Assembly: GCA_012730075.1 (NCBI GenBank)
Contig: JAAYBP010000200.1
Span: 1-38,213, forward strand
From: Acidimicrobiales bacterium
GTDB lineage: Bacteria > Actinomycetota > Acidimicrobiia > Acidimicrobiales > Iamiaceae
DNA: 38,213 bases
Reading direction: 5' to 3'
The first letter of the stretch is position 1; every line of letters starts with the position of its first letter. The notes beneath the pieces were generated by a model that saw only the letters and a list, made by a program, of their open reading frames with translations, was not told the origin of the DNA and made no database searches. Positions 1 through 7,716 of the stretch are shown here, piece after piece. A program made the position numbers and the translations under genes.

Positions 1-203
1 AGGACCGGGCCGTCGGTGTCGATCATCAGCAGCTTGCCGCGGCGTCGGGTGCCGGTGACGCGGCAGCCGACGAGCACGCCGAGCGCGGCCGGGTCGGTGC
101 GCTTCACGAACCACTCGTCGGGGGCGCGGACCCGGGCGATCGTGCGGCCGACGGTGCGGTCGGCGACCCGGCGGAAGTACTCGACCTCCAGGACCTCGGG
201 CAC
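1..203 (-). CDS. Fpg/Nei-family DNA glycosylase, N-terminal fragment (cut by window edge)
   Basis: Base-excision-repair glycosylase that removes oxidised bases and nicks the abasic site; only the first 67 residues lie in the window. The GTG start at 203 gives M-P-E-V-L-E-V-E, the family N-terminus in which Pro2 is the Schiff-base nucleophile and Glu3 the general acid. The family consensus is PELPEVE, so this is a variant. The TRRRGKLLMIDTDG stretch carries the conserved Lys57 of the RRGK motif. A GGGAGG Shine-Dalgarno-like stretch lies about 10 bases upstream, inside the end of the preceding gene. Only 7 bases separate it from the stop of the PLP enzyme, so it is probably the third gene of the methionine operon. 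A true Fpg (oxidised purines) cannot be told from an Nei-like enzyme without the C-terminal zinc finger, which is outside the window. Confidence 0.8.
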   Translation of the reverse strand, partial: MPEVLEVEYFRRVADRTVGRTIARVRAPDEWFVKRTDPAALGVLVGCRVTGTRRRGKLLMIDTDGPV

Positions 204-210
204 GGGCCGG

Positions 211-1392
211 TCAGCCTCCCGCCGCGGCGCTCAGCGCCCGGTCGAGGTCGGCGCGCAGGTCGGCGGCGTCCTCGAGACCGATCGACATGCGGATCGTGCC
301 GGGGCCGATGCCGACCGCCTCCATCTCGTCGGGGAGCAGGTTGACGTGCGTGGTCGACGCCGGGTGGGTCACGAGCGTCTCGGGGCCGCCGAGCGACGAG
401 GCGAGCTGGGCGACCTCGACCGCCTCGACGAACCGGCGCCCCGCGTCGAGCCCGCCGGGCAGGTCGAAGCAGAGGAGTCCGCCGGTGAGGCGCATCTGGC
501 GGCGGGCCAGGTCGTGCTGCGGGTGCGAAGGCAGGCCCGGGTGGCGGACGTTCGCGGCGCGGTCGTCGGCGTCGAGCCAGGTGGCCAGCTCCAGGGCGGT
601 CCCGGTCTGGCGGGCGAAGCGCACCGGCAACGTGCGGATGCCGCGGATGCCGTTGGCGGCGTCGTACGGCGAGGCCGTGGCGCCCTGGAGGACGGCGAAG
701 CCGGTGAGCCACTGCACCAGCTCCTGGGACGTGGCGACCACGCCGAGGGTGGCGTCGTTGTGGCCGGCGAGCGCCTTGGTGGCCGAGTGGACGACGATGT
801 CGACGCCGTGGTCGATCGGGCGTTGGCCGAGCGGCGTGGCGAAGGTCGAGTCGACGACGGTCATCGGCCCGGCGATGGCGCCCAGCTCGTCGAGGTCGAC
901 CAGGTCGAGGCGCGGGTTGGCGGGCGTCTCGGCCCACACCAGCACCGTCTTCCCGGGGCGGACCGCGGCCGCCATCGCCCCCGGCTCGGTGCCGTCGACG
1001 AACGTCACGTCGATGCCGAAGCGGGGACAGACCGCCTGGAACAGGAGTTGGGTGCCGGCGTAGATCTGCCGGGCGGCGACGATGTGGTCGCCCTGGGAGC
1101 ACAGGCCGAGCACCACCGCGGCGACCGCTCCCATGCCCGAGCCGAACGCCCGGGCCGCCTCGGCGCCCTCCAGCTCGGCGACGAGCCGCTCGAAGTCGTT
1201 GACGGTCGGGTTGCCGTACCGGGAGTAGAAGCGGTCGCCGCCGACCGCGAGGGCGGCCTGGCGGGCCTCGTCGACCGAATCGGAGACGAACGTCGACGAC
1301 GCCCACACGACGGGGGCGAGGGCGGGCGAACAGGACTGCCGTCCGCCGCGGACGGCGACGGTGTCGGGATGGAGGTCGGACGACCCGGTCAT
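211..1392 (-). CDS. Cys/Met metabolism PLP-dependent trans-sulfuration enzyme (cystathionine gamma-synthase or homoserine sulfhydrylase type)
   Basis: A 393-residue fold-type I PLP enzyme of the Cys/Met metabolism family. It probably condenses an O-acylated homoserine with cysteine or sulfide. Visible motifs are SRYGNPT at 57-63, VVDSTFATP at 179-187, the PLP lysine K206 in SATKALAGHND, and the C-terminal SSLGGPETLVTHPAS block typical of cystathionine gamma-synthases and related lyases. It lies 34 bases downstream of metX, which makes the acylhomoserine substrate, so a role in methionine synthesis fits. Family members (MetB, MetZ, MetC, methionine gamma-lyase) differ by few residues, and I cannot assign the exact reaction; the length favours MetB/MetZ over the longer MetY enzymes. 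An AAGGGA stretch about 11 bases before the ATG is a plausible ribosome site. Expression is probably controlled by the same SAM-responsive leader as metX. Confidence 0.88.
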   Translation of the reverse strand: MTGSSDLHPDTVAVRGGRQSCSPALAPVVWASSTFVSDSVDEARQAALAVGGDRFYSRYGNPTVNDFERLVAELEGAEAARAFGSGMGAVAAVVLGLCSQGDHIVAARQIYAGTQLLFQAVCPRFGIDVTFVDGTEPGAMAAAVRPGKTVLVWAETPANPRLDLVDLDELGAIAGPMTVVDSTFATPLGQRPIDHGVDIVVHSATKALAGHNDATLGVVATSQELVQWLTGFAVLQGATASPYDAANGIRGIRTLPVRFARQTGTALELATWLDADDRAANVRHPGLPSHPQHDLARRQMRLTGGLLCFDLPGGLDAGRRFVEAVEVAQLASSLGGPETLVTHPASTTHVNLLPDEMEAVGIGPGTIRMSIGLEDAADLRADLDRALSAAAGG

Positions 1393-1426
1393 CGGGTGGG
1401 GTTCCCTTCGTTCGGACGGACGCGGC

Positions 1427-2662
1427 TCACGACGCGACCTGGTTGAGGAGTGGGGCGAGCACGGCGGTCATCTGCTCGTCCTCGAGCAGGAAGGCGTCGT
1501 GGCCGTGGGGGCTGTCGAGCTCGACGTAGCGGGCGTCGTGGCCGCGGTCGGCGAGCGCCATGGCGAGGTCGGCGGACTGGTATGCGGGATACAGGGCGTC
1601 GCTGGATATGCCGATCGCGACCACCGGCGCGGAGATGCGGGCGAGCGCCGAGCCCAGGCCGCCCCGGCCGCGACCGAGGTCGTGGAGGTCCATCGCCTTG
1701 GTGAGCAGCAGGTACGAGTTGGCGTCGAAGCGGCGGATCAGCTTGTCGCCGTGGTGCTCGAGGTAGCGCTCGACCTGGAAGCGCTGCCAGAGGTCGAAGT
1801 GTCCACCGGCGAGCGGTTCGACCTCGTCACGGCCGAACTTGTCGGTGAAGACCCGGTCGGTGCGGAACGTGATCTGGGAGATCATGCGGGCCAGGGCGAG
1901 GCCCTGGTGGGGGCCGTCGCCGGGCTCGGCGTCGTAGTAGTCGCCGTTGCGCCAGAGGGGATCGAGGGCGATCGCCCGCCGACCGGTGCTCCAGTAGGCG
2001 ATCTGCTGGGCGGTGGCGGCGCCGCACGTGGCGATCGGCACGAGGAGGCGGACCCGGTCGGGGAACATCACGCCCCACTCGAGCACCTGCATGCCGCCCA
2101 TCGAGCCGCCGACGATCGCCGCGAAGCGCTCGATGCCGAGGGCGTCGGCCAGGCGGGCCTGGGTGCGGACCATGTCGCGGATCGTGACCACGGGGAACGA
2201 CGAGCCGTACCGCCCGCGGCGGTCGGGCAGGTGCGACGCCGGGCCGGTCGATCCCTGGCAGCCGCCGAGGACGTTGGCGCAGACGACGAACCAGCGGTCG
2301 GTGTCGAGGGCGCGGCCGGGGCCGATCAGTCCTTCCCACCAGCCGGGGGTCGGCTGCCCCGGTCCGGCGGGGCCGGCGGCGTGCGCGTCGCCGGTGAGGG
2401 CGTGGCAGAGGAGGATCGCGTTGTCCGCGGCGGGCGCCAGGCGGCCCCACGTCTCGAAGGCGACCGTCACGTCGCTGAGCTGTCCGCCCCCCTCGAGGAT
2501 GAAGGTGCGGTCGACGAACGTGCGCAGGAACTGCCGCTCGCCGGCCGGGTCGCTCGGCCGCCACGCGCCCGACGCGGGCAGGGTGCTGGTGTGGGCGCCG
2601 GTCCAGTCGGGCTTGGCGAGCGCGGAGCGGCCCACGTCGGTGACGTCGATGTCGTCCTCCAC
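1427..2662 (-). CDS. metX: Homoserine O-acyltransferase (MetX)
   Basis: An alpha/beta-hydrolase-fold enzyme that transfers an acyl group from acyl-CoA to homoserine, the committed step of methionine synthesis. I chose the GTG at 2662 because GAGGAG lies 6 bases upstream; the open frame runs further but through the leader RNA. The 411-residue product has HALTGDAHAAG near 87-97, the nucleophile elbow GGSMGG (185-190, Ser187), the SSDALYP segment with the catalytic Asp, and SPHGHDAFLLE with the catalytic His close to the C-terminus. These are the standard MetX triad elements. Acetyl versus succinyl donor specificity cannot be read from motifs with certainty. It is the first gene of the operon, with the PLP sulfur enzyme and a DNA glycosylase downstream, and is preceded by a SAM-riboswitch-like element. 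Confidence 0.93.
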   Translation of the reverse strand: MEDDIDVTDVGRSALAKPDWTGAHTSTLPASGAWRPSDPAGERQFLRTFVDRTFILEGGGQLSDVTVAFETWGRLAPAADNAILLCHALTGDAHAAGPAGPGQPTPGWWEGLIGPGRALDTDRWFVVCANVLGGCQGSTGPASHLPDRRGRYGSSFPVVTIRDMVRTQARLADALGIERFAAIVGGSMGGMQVLEWGVMFPDRVRLLVPIATCGAATAQQIAYWSTGRRAIALDPLWRNGDYYDAEPGDGPHQGLALARMISQITFRTDRVFTDKFGRDEVEPLAGGHFDLWQRFQVERYLEHHGDKLIRRFDANSYLLLTKAMDLHDLGRGRGGLGSALARISAPVVAIGISSDALYPAYQSADLAMALADRGHDARYVELDSPHGHDAFLLEDEQMTAVLAPLLNQVAS

Positions 2663-2737
2663 GCTTCGCTCCTCGTTCCGAGGGGCGGACCGGGTGCCTG
2701 CGCCGGGTGGATCCCGGACACTTCGTTGCCGGCGAGC

Positions 2738-2830
2738 CGACCACATCCCCACCGGAGGTGGGAGGCACCTTGGGTGTCCGTCCCAGGTTGCCGGACCCGG
2801 TGCACCGGGCCGCTCTTGATGACGCCCGGC
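2738..2830 (-). promoter_or_regulatory. SAM riboswitch-like (S-box superfamily) leader of metX
   Basis: Read on the minus strand the leader contains, in order, the S-box blocks ATCAAGAG, CCGGCAACC and CCAAGGTGCC, followed by a pyrimidine-rich turn and CCCACC-TCC-GGTGGG, a short hairpin. CATC near the 5' end can pair with GATG after that hairpin to close P1. The second helix is a bare CCCGG-TGCA-CCGGG stem, much shorter than the kink-turn arm of classic SAM-I. TGGG/CCCA forms the third stem. It ends about 75 bases before the metX start, the gene expected for this class. Whether it is SAM-I, SAM-IV or the I/IV variant needs a covariance-model search. Confidence 0.8.
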
Positions 2831-2836
2831 AGCGTA
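2831..2836 (-). promoter_or_regulatory. -10 element of the metX operon
   Basis: TACGCT on the minus strand. Transcription would start about 7 bases downstream, right at the 5' edge of the riboswitch-like fold, so the whole leader RNA would be made. No convincing -35 hexamer is visible. Confidence 0.45.
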
Positions 2837-2897
2837 GAACCTCGGACCGCACCCGGGCGAACGAAACCCGTGTACGGGATTCCTCCGACCCCGTGTG

Positions 2898-2903
2898 TAC
2901 GGT
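2898..2903 (+). promoter_or_regulatory. -10 element, leaderless start of the 2911 gene
   Basis: TACGGT followed by exactly 7 bases and then the GTG start. This is the spacing expected if transcription begins on the first base of the start codon. The GGAGG between them touches the GTG with no spacing, so it is unlikely to work as a ribosome site. Confidence 0.5.
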
Positions 2904-2910
2904 CCGGAGG

Positions 2911-3465
2911 GTGAGCGACGAGGAGCCCGCCCCGAGCCGACCCGGCGCCGGTCGAGCCGGCGCGTCGCGGCGCGACTACGTGGGCTGCGGGTTGTGGGCC
3001 CTGGGATTCCTGCTGCTGGTGGTCGTCAGCTTCTCGATCGGGGTGGCCCTGCGCCCCGACTCCGGCGGGGTCGACCGGGTGACCCTCGCCTCCGGCGGGT
3101 CCGGCGACAGCGGCTGGCAGCTCGAGGGGTACGTCGACGACGACCGCGACCACTGCCTCACCCTCTACGTCGACGGCGACGAGACCACCGGCCAGTGCGG
3201 CGCGACGGTCGACGCCGGAGCCGAGGTCGGGCGCTACCTGATCACCTCGGCTCCGCTCCCCGACGGTACGACGGTGGCCTTCGCGCCCCTCCCCCGCCAG
3301 GCGGCGACCGTGGTGCTCGACCTGACCGACGGCACGACCGCCACCGCCGAGGTGCGCATCAGCGAGACCACCGACATCCGCTGGTTCGTGCACGAGACCG
3401 ACTCCGAGATCGCCGGCCCGGCGCGGGTGCTCGACGACGCCGGCGAACCGCTCGCCCCGGGCTGA
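2911..3465 (+). CDS. Single-pass membrane-anchored protein of unknown function
   Basis: I do not recognise this 184-residue protein. Residues 1-22 are hydrophilic, Pro/Arg/Ser rich and end in RR. Residues 25-46 form one hydrophobic segment, giving an N-in, C-out anchor. The remaining 135 or so residues look like an extracytoplasmic beta-rich domain, with two cysteines bracketing the LTLYVDGDETTGQ stretch that could form a disulfide. The GTG at 2911 was chosen over earlier in-frame starts because the upstream part translates the divergent metX leader and because a TACGGT -10 lies 7 bases upstream. It is divergent from metX and convergent with the DNA methyltransferase gene, so it is probably transcribed alone. 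Coding character is supported by an intact frame and a coherent membrane topology only. Confidence 0.7.
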   Translation: MSDEEPAPSRPGAGRAGASRRDYVGCGLWALGFLLLVVVSFSIGVALRPDSGGVDRVTLASGGSGDSGWQLEGYVDDDRDHCLTLYVDGDETTGQCGATVDAGAEVGRYLITSAPLPDGTTVAFAPLPRQAATVVLDLTDGTTATAEVRISETTDIRWFVHETDSEIAGPARVLDDAGEPLAPG

Positions 3466-3519
3466 CCACCGACCCGCCAGGCTGACCGACCTCCGTCCGG
3501 CTCGACCCCGTGCGGCGGG

Positions 3520-5457
3520 TCAACGCCCGCGCGACGCCCCGGGCAGGCGGGCGCGCCACCAGTCCACGACCGGATCGTCGGGCGCGAGGCCGTACGCGGC
3601 GGTGAGGTCGCCGGCCACCTCGACCAGCGGCGTCCCGGCCGACAGCGCGTCGGCGGCGGCGTACCAGCGGTCGCGATCGCTCGGCAGGGGCACGGCGAGG
3701 ACCTGGCGGGCGGCTAGCTTCAGCGCGTCGGCGCTGCGGGCGGTGCCGGCGGACTCCGCCAGCGCCCAGGCGGTGACCGGCGGGGCCGACAGGGCGGCGG
3801 CGACCCGACCCGTCCAGGCGACCGGATCGTCGACGTCCGGGCCCGGTTCGACCGCGACGAGCGGCACGGCTGGCAGGTAGCGGCCGTCGGGATCGGCGAT
3901 CGCCTCGACCACGCGGGTCTGCGGGGCGACCAGCACCTTGGGTCCGAGGCGGGCGGCGAACCAGACGCCCACCGTGGCGTCGGGGCCGCCGCCGTCGGCG
4001 AGGGCCGCGAGCGCGAGGCGACGGACCACCGGGCGCATCCTGACCCGCCCGGCGATCCGGGCCGGCCGCTCGCCCCACGCCACGTGCCACGGGTCGACCA
4101 GCCCGACCGTCAGCACCGCCAGGACGTCGGGGTCGTCGGCGACGTCCTGCCCGTCCGACCCGTCGGCGGCATCGAGGTCCTCGACGAGCGGGGCGAGGGC
4201 GTAGTGGTGGCGACGGAACCCGGCGGCGGCGGTGGCCAGGTCGGCGAGCGTGCCGGCCTCCGGGTCGAGCACGACCGCCGGGACGCCGCGGGCCGCGGCC
4301 AGGAGCGGCGACCACGTGCGCGGGGTCGGGACCGGCGCATCGCCGGCCTCGCGCCAACGCTCGACGCCGACCGCGAGGCGCACGCGGGCCGGCGCGCCGG
4401 GGGGCCGGTCGGCGGGGGCCGGGCCGCCGCTGCGACGTTCCAGCACGACCGCGCATACGTCGACCGCGGCGTCGGCGAACGCCGGTCCGTCGGCGATCCA
4501 CAGACCGATCAGGTCGGCCGCCTCGACCACCGCGGCGCGCACACCCTCGGCGTCCCGCGTACCGAGCACCGATTCGGGCTGCACCAGCACCACCCGCCCT
4601 CCGGGCCGCACCGATTCCAGCCCGGCCAGCAGGAACAGGGCGGCGGCGTCGACGTAGCCGCGGACGGCGTCGCCGTACCGGTCTCGGAGGGCGGCGGCGG
4701 TCGCCCGGTCCCGGGCGGTGCCCCGGCGGAGCTGGCCCAGGAACGGCGGGTTCCCCACCACGAGGTCGACGCCGCGCGCCACCGCCCCGTCGAGCAGACC
4801 GTCGGCCCGACCGATTCGGCGACCGGTCCGCGCCACGGCCGCCGCCGGGTCGGCGCCGTGCTCCACCGCGGCGAGGGCGAGCGCGGTGCGGGCGACGGCG
4901 ACCGCGACCGGGTCGAGGTCGGTGCCCGACACCCGGTCGAGCGCGTCGAGCGGATCGGCCCCGGCGCCGACGGCCCGGTCGATCGCGGCGACGAGGAACG
5001 CGCCCCCGCCCACTGCCGGGTCGTGCACCGTGGCCAGCCGCGGATCGAGGGCCGCGCCGGGCCGATCGGACCGGGGGACGGCCCGCGGCTCGGGGCCACC
5101 GCCGGGCGCGGCACCACCCCCACCGATCGTCGACCCGCCCCCGCCGACGAGCGGGAGGGACGTCGGACCGGCCGCCCACCGGATCAGGGCGGCGGCGAGG
5201 GCGACGGGCGTGTAGTGGGCACCCCGGCCGCGGCGCTCGCCGGGGGCCAGCAGGGCCTCGTGCAGCTGACCGGCCGCCTGGGCGGGACGCCAGCCCGCCG
5301 GGGGGTCCGCCAGCAGACGTCCGAGCGGGGTCGCGGCGCCGCCGGACGGCCCGACGGGACCCGCGGCCGCCCAACGGTCGACGCGCGCCTGCTCGTCGAG
5401 GTCGGGCGACAGCAGCTCGGCGGCCGCCGCCAGCCAGCGCCCGACGGCGGGGTCCAC
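3520..5457 (-). CDS. N6-adenine DNA methyltransferase, Eco57I/N6-DNA-methylase type, without visible partner
   Basis: A 645-residue SAM-dependent DNA methyltransferase. GAHYTP (79-84) is the family's N-terminal motif X region, DPAVGGGAFL (146-155) the SAM-binding motif I, GTDLDP (178-183) motif II, and NPPF (236-239) the catalytic motif IV of amino-methyltransferases acting on adenine. After a conserved YVDAAALFLLAGLESVRPGGRV segment, the C-terminal 300 residues probably hold the target-recognition part. I see no PD-(D/E)XK or HNH nuclease motif in it, and no restriction, ATPase or specificity gene next to it. A Gly/Pro-rich insertion at 103-125 precedes motif I. The start is a GTG 20 bases after the helicase stop; there is no good Shine-Dalgarno, so the start is moderately sure. 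It could be an orphan epigenetic methylase or the remnant of a type IIG-like system. Confidence 0.82.
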   Translation of the reverse strand: MDPAVGRWLAAAAELLSPDLDEQARVDRWAAAGPVGPSGGAATPLGRLLADPPAGWRPAQAAGQLHEALLAPGERRGRGAHYTPVALAAALIRWAAGPTSLPLVGGGGSTIGGGGAAPGGGPEPRAVPRSDRPGAALDPRLATVHDPAVGGGAFLVAAIDRAVGAGADPLDALDRVSGTDLDPVAVAVARTALALAAVEHGADPAAAVARTGRRIGRADGLLDGAVARGVDLVVGNPPFLGQLRRGTARDRATAAALRDRYGDAVRGYVDAAALFLLAGLESVRPGGRVVLVQPESVLGTRDAEGVRAAVVEAADLIGLWIADGPAFADAAVDVCAVVLERRSGGPAPADRPPGAPARVRLAVGVERWREAGDAPVPTPRTWSPLLAAARGVPAVVLDPEAGTLADLATAAAGFRRHHYALAPLVEDLDAADGSDGQDVADDPDVLAVLTVGLVDPWHVAWGERPARIAGRVRMRPVVRRLALAALADGGGPDATVGVWFAARLGPKVLVAPQTRVVEAIADPDGRYLPAVPLVAVEPGPDVDDPVAWTGRVAAALSAPPVTAWALAESAGTARSADALKLAARQVLAVPLPSDRDRWYAAADALSAGTPLVEVAGDLTAAYGLAPDDPVVDWWRARLPGASRGR

Positions 5458-5477
5458 CGCGCTCGGCGCGCCGAGGA

Positions 5478-6650
5478 TCAGGCGGCGCCGCTGTCGGCGG
5501 TGGGATCCCAGGCGGTGAGGTCGGCGAGGCGCGGGTCGTTCGAGAAGATCTCGACGATCGGCAGGTCGATGCCGATGCGCTTCTGGAGCCGCCGCACGTC
5601 GAGCTCCTCGTTCCACAGCGCGAGGGTGACGACCAGGCCGCGCTCGCCGGCCCGGGCGGTGCGGCCGGAGCGGTGGAGGTACGCCTTGTGGTCCTCCGGC
5701 GGGTCGCCGTGGATCACGACGTCGACGTCGTCGACGTGGATGCCGCGGGCGGCGACGTCGGTCGCGACGAGCACCGGGAGCTTGCCGTCGGCGAAGTCCG
5801 CCAGGCTGCGCTCGCGGAGGCGCTGGGGAAGGTCGCCGTGGATCGCCCCGGCCTTCACCCCCTCGTCGCGCAGCTCGGCGACGAGACGGTCGGCGTAGCG
5901 CTTGGTGCGGGTGAACACGATGGTGCGGTTGGACGCCCGGCCGATGGCGGCGATGACCTTCGCCTTGTCCATCTGGTGCACGAGCAGGAAGCGGTGCGTC
6001 ATCTCCTCGACCGTCACCTGGGCGGACTCGACCTCGTGGCGGACCGGGTCCCGCTGGTAGCGGTCGACGAGGGTCTTCACCGCGCCGTCGAGGGTCGCGG
6101 AGAAGAGGAGGGTCTGGTGGGTGCCCTCGATGTGGCGGAGCAACCACTCGACCTGGGGCAGGAAACCCATGTCGGCCATGCGGTCGGCCTCGTCGACGAC
6201 CACGATGTCGACCGCGGCCAGGCTGGCCTCTCCCCGGTCGATCAGGTCGATCATGCGGCCGGGCGTGGCCACGACGACCTCGGCCCCCTGGGCGAGCCGG
6301 CGGACCTGGGCCTCCATGTTCGCCCCGCCGTACACGGCGGCGACCCGGACACCGACGGCCTCGCCCAGCGGGGCGAGCTCGTCGGAGACCTGCACCGCCA
6401 GCTCGCGGGTGGGTACGAGGACCAGGGCGTGGGGCCGTCGCGGCTCGGCGGGCTCGACCCGCTGGAGGGTCGGCAGCCCGAACGCGAGCGTCTTGCCCGA
6501 GCCGGTCTTGGCCTTGCCGCAGACGTCCCGTCCGGCGAGTGCGTCGGCGATGGTGAGCTGTTGGATCGGGAACGCCCGATCGATTCCCCGCTCGGAGAGG
6601 GCCTTCACCAGGGCCGCATCGACTCCGAGCGATTCGAAGCTGTTCGTCAT
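5478..6650 (-). CDS. DEAD-box ATP-dependent RNA helicase
   Basis: A 390-residue compact RNA helicase that unwinds short RNA duplexes in the cytoplasm, probably in ribosome assembly or mRNA turnover. It has the Q-motif region FPIQQ (27-31), Walker A AKTGSGKT (47-54), PTRELA (80-85), TPGR (129-132), DEAD (153-156), SAT (184-186), ARGIH (301-305) and HRSGRTAR (326-333), all in family order. The protein is little more than the two RecA-like domains and lacks the long basic C-terminal tail of CsdA/DeaD, so I give no gene symbol. The ATG at 6650 is preceded by TAGGCT ending 10 bases away. It leads the minus-strand pair with the DNA methyltransferase. Confidence 0.92.
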   Translation of the reverse strand: MTNSFESLGVDAALVKALSERGIDRAFPIQQLTIADALAGRDVCGKAKTGSGKTLAFGLPTLQRVEPAEPRRPHALVLVPTRELAVQVSDELAPLGEAVGVRVAAVYGGANMEAQVRRLAQGAEVVVATPGRMIDLIDRGEASLAAVDIVVVDEADRMADMGFLPQVEWLLRHIEGTHQTLLFSATLDGAVKTLVDRYQRDPVRHEVESAQVTVEEMTHRFLLVHQMDKAKVIAAIGRASNRTIVFTRTKRYADRLVAELRDEGVKAGAIHGDLPQRLRERSLADFADGKLPVLVATDVAARGIHVDDVDVVIHGDPPEDHKAYLHRSGRTARAGERGLVVTLALWNEELDVRRLQKRIGIDLPIVEIFSNDPRLADLTAWDPTADSGAA

Positions 6651-6660
6651 GTCGCCCCAC

Positions 6661-6666
6661 AGCCTA
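6661..6666 (-). promoter_or_regulatory. -10 element of the DEAD-box helicase gene
   Basis: TAGGCT on the minus strand, 10 bases before the ATG. Transcription from it would leave a leader of only about 3 bases. Confidence 0.4.
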
Positions 6667-6702
6667 CGACCGCAGGGGCCCGATTCCCCAGGCGAGCAGC
6701 CG

Positions 6703-7194
6703 TCAGCTCACGGGCAGGGCGCCCTCGATCGCCGCGGTCACCTGCGGATCCTCCGGCTCGACCTGGGGGGCGAAGCGGGCGCGTACGGCGCCGTCGGGGC
6801 CGATCAGGAACTTCTCGAAGTTCCAGCGGATGTCACCGGAGTGGCCCTCGGCGTCGGCGGTCTCGGTGAGCTCCGCGTACAGCGGGTGGCGGTCGTCGCC
6901 GTTGACGTCGATCTTCTCGTACATCGGGAAGGTGACGCCGTAGGTGGTGGAGCAGAAGGTCTGGATCTCCTCGGCGGTGCCGGGTTCCTGGCCCATGAAC
7001 TGGTTGCACGGGAAGCCGGCGACGGTGAACCCGGCGTCCGCGTAGCGGCGTTGCAGTCGCTCGAGACCCTCGTACTGGGGGGTGAGGCCGCAGCGGGAGG
7101 CGACGTTGACGACGAGGACGGCTCGGCCCTCGAGGTCGTGGAGGTCGGCGTCGCCGCCGTCGAGGGCCTTCACGGGGTGGTCGTAGATGCTCAT
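6703..7194 (-). CDS. Glutathione peroxidase family thiol peroxidase (Cys type)
   Basis: A 163-residue peroxiredoxin-like enzyme that reduces hydrogen peroxide and lipid hydroperoxides, in bacteria usually with thioredoxin as electron donor. The catalytic residue is Cys35 in NVASRCGLTPQY (not selenocysteine). The tetrad is completed by Gln65 in FPCNQF and Trp124-Asn125 in RWNFEKFL. Cys63 of FPCNQF and Cys81 are also present; a Cys near 81 is the usual resolving cysteine of thioredoxin-dependent members. The ATG at 7194 gives the normal family length; the longer open frame upstream is out-of-frame read-through of the neighbouring gene. It follows the alkyltransferase-like gene on the same strand after 110 bases. 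Confidence 0.93.
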   Translation of the reverse strand: MSIYDHPVKALDGGDADLHDLEGRAVLVVNVASRCGLTPQYEGLERLQRRYADAGFTVAGFPCNQFMGQEPGTAEEIQTFCSTTYGVTFPMYEKIDVNGDDRHPLYAELTETADAEGHSGDIRWNFEKFLIGPDGAVRARFAPQVEPEDPQVTAAIEGALPVS

Positions 7195-7304
7195 CGGTGA
7201 CCAGTCTGCCGGACCTGGCCGCGGATGGTGTCGACCGTCGTCGCGGGAGCGAGTCCTCGCTTCGCTCGGAACCTGCGCGGCCGTGCCGGCCGGGTCGGCC
7301 TCGC

Positions 7305-7685
7305 CTAACGGCTCCGCCTCCGGCCGTTCGGCGTCCTGACCCGGGCACGCGCGAGGTCCACGTCGACCCCCTCGGCCCGGAGGCGCTCGGCCTGCTCGGC
7401 CTCGTGGCCCGGGACCAGGCGTCCCGCCGCGTTGACGATCCGCCACCACGGCAGGGAGCCGTCCGAGCCGGCGAGGACGCGCCCGACGGCCCGGGCGCGA
7501 CCGGGCCACCCCGCCTCGGCGGCCACCTCGCCGTAGGCGAGCACGTCGCCGGGACGGGTCGCGGCGATCACGGCGCGGGCGGCGCGGTCGAGGTCCGGTT
7601 CGGGACCGTCGGCCCGGTGGCGGGCCACCGCGGCGGCCGCCCGCCGGGCCGACGTCCGGGGCGGCGGCTCGGTCACGGACGCCAT
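7305..7685 (-). CDS. Alkyltransferase-like protein (ATL), MGMT-fold DNA-lesion sensor without catalytic cysteine
   Basis: A 126-residue protein with the DNA-binding winged-helix domain of O6-alkylguanine-DNA alkyltransferases. The core begins near residue 34 and includes DVLAYGEVAAEAGWPGRARAV and the active-site loop PWWRIV (79-84). Active alkyltransferases have PCHRV there. The alkyl-accepting Cys is Trp80 here, and the next His is Trp81. Known ATL proteins flip out alkylated guanine and hand it to nucleotide excision repair instead of repairing it themselves; that role is inferred. ATLs usually show PWHR, so the double Trp is a variant. The first 33 residues are basic and alanine-rich, and the true start could be a little downstream. 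It is divergent from the serine hydrolase gene with only 43 bases between starts. Confidence 0.85.
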   Translation of the reverse strand: MASVTEPPPRTSARRAAAAVARHRADGPEPDLDRAARAVIAATRPGDVLAYGEVAAEAGWPGRARAVGRVLAGSDGSLPWWRIVNAAGRLVPGHEAEQAERLRAEGVDVDLARARVRTPNGRRRSR

Positions 7686-7716
7686 GGTGGCGCACGGGAG
7701 CGGGACGGACCCGACC

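Noticed and set aside
16-1446. 476-residue plus-strand open frame opposite the PLP enzyme
   Set aside because: Antisense shadow; the minus strand encodes K206 and the other PLP motifs in order.
3472-3524. GACCCGCC ... GGCGGGTC inverted repeat between convergent genes as a terminator
   Set aside because: The loop of about 37 bases is too long for a convincing terminator, and 8-base GC matches are expected by chance here.
6703-7194. Selenoprotein glutathione peroxidase with in-frame TGA
   Set aside because: The active-site codon encodes Cys35; there is no internal TGA.
7305-7685. Active O6-alkylguanine-DNA alkyltransferase (ogt/MGMT)
   Set aside because: The PCHR cysteine is Trp, so the protein cannot accept the alkyl group.
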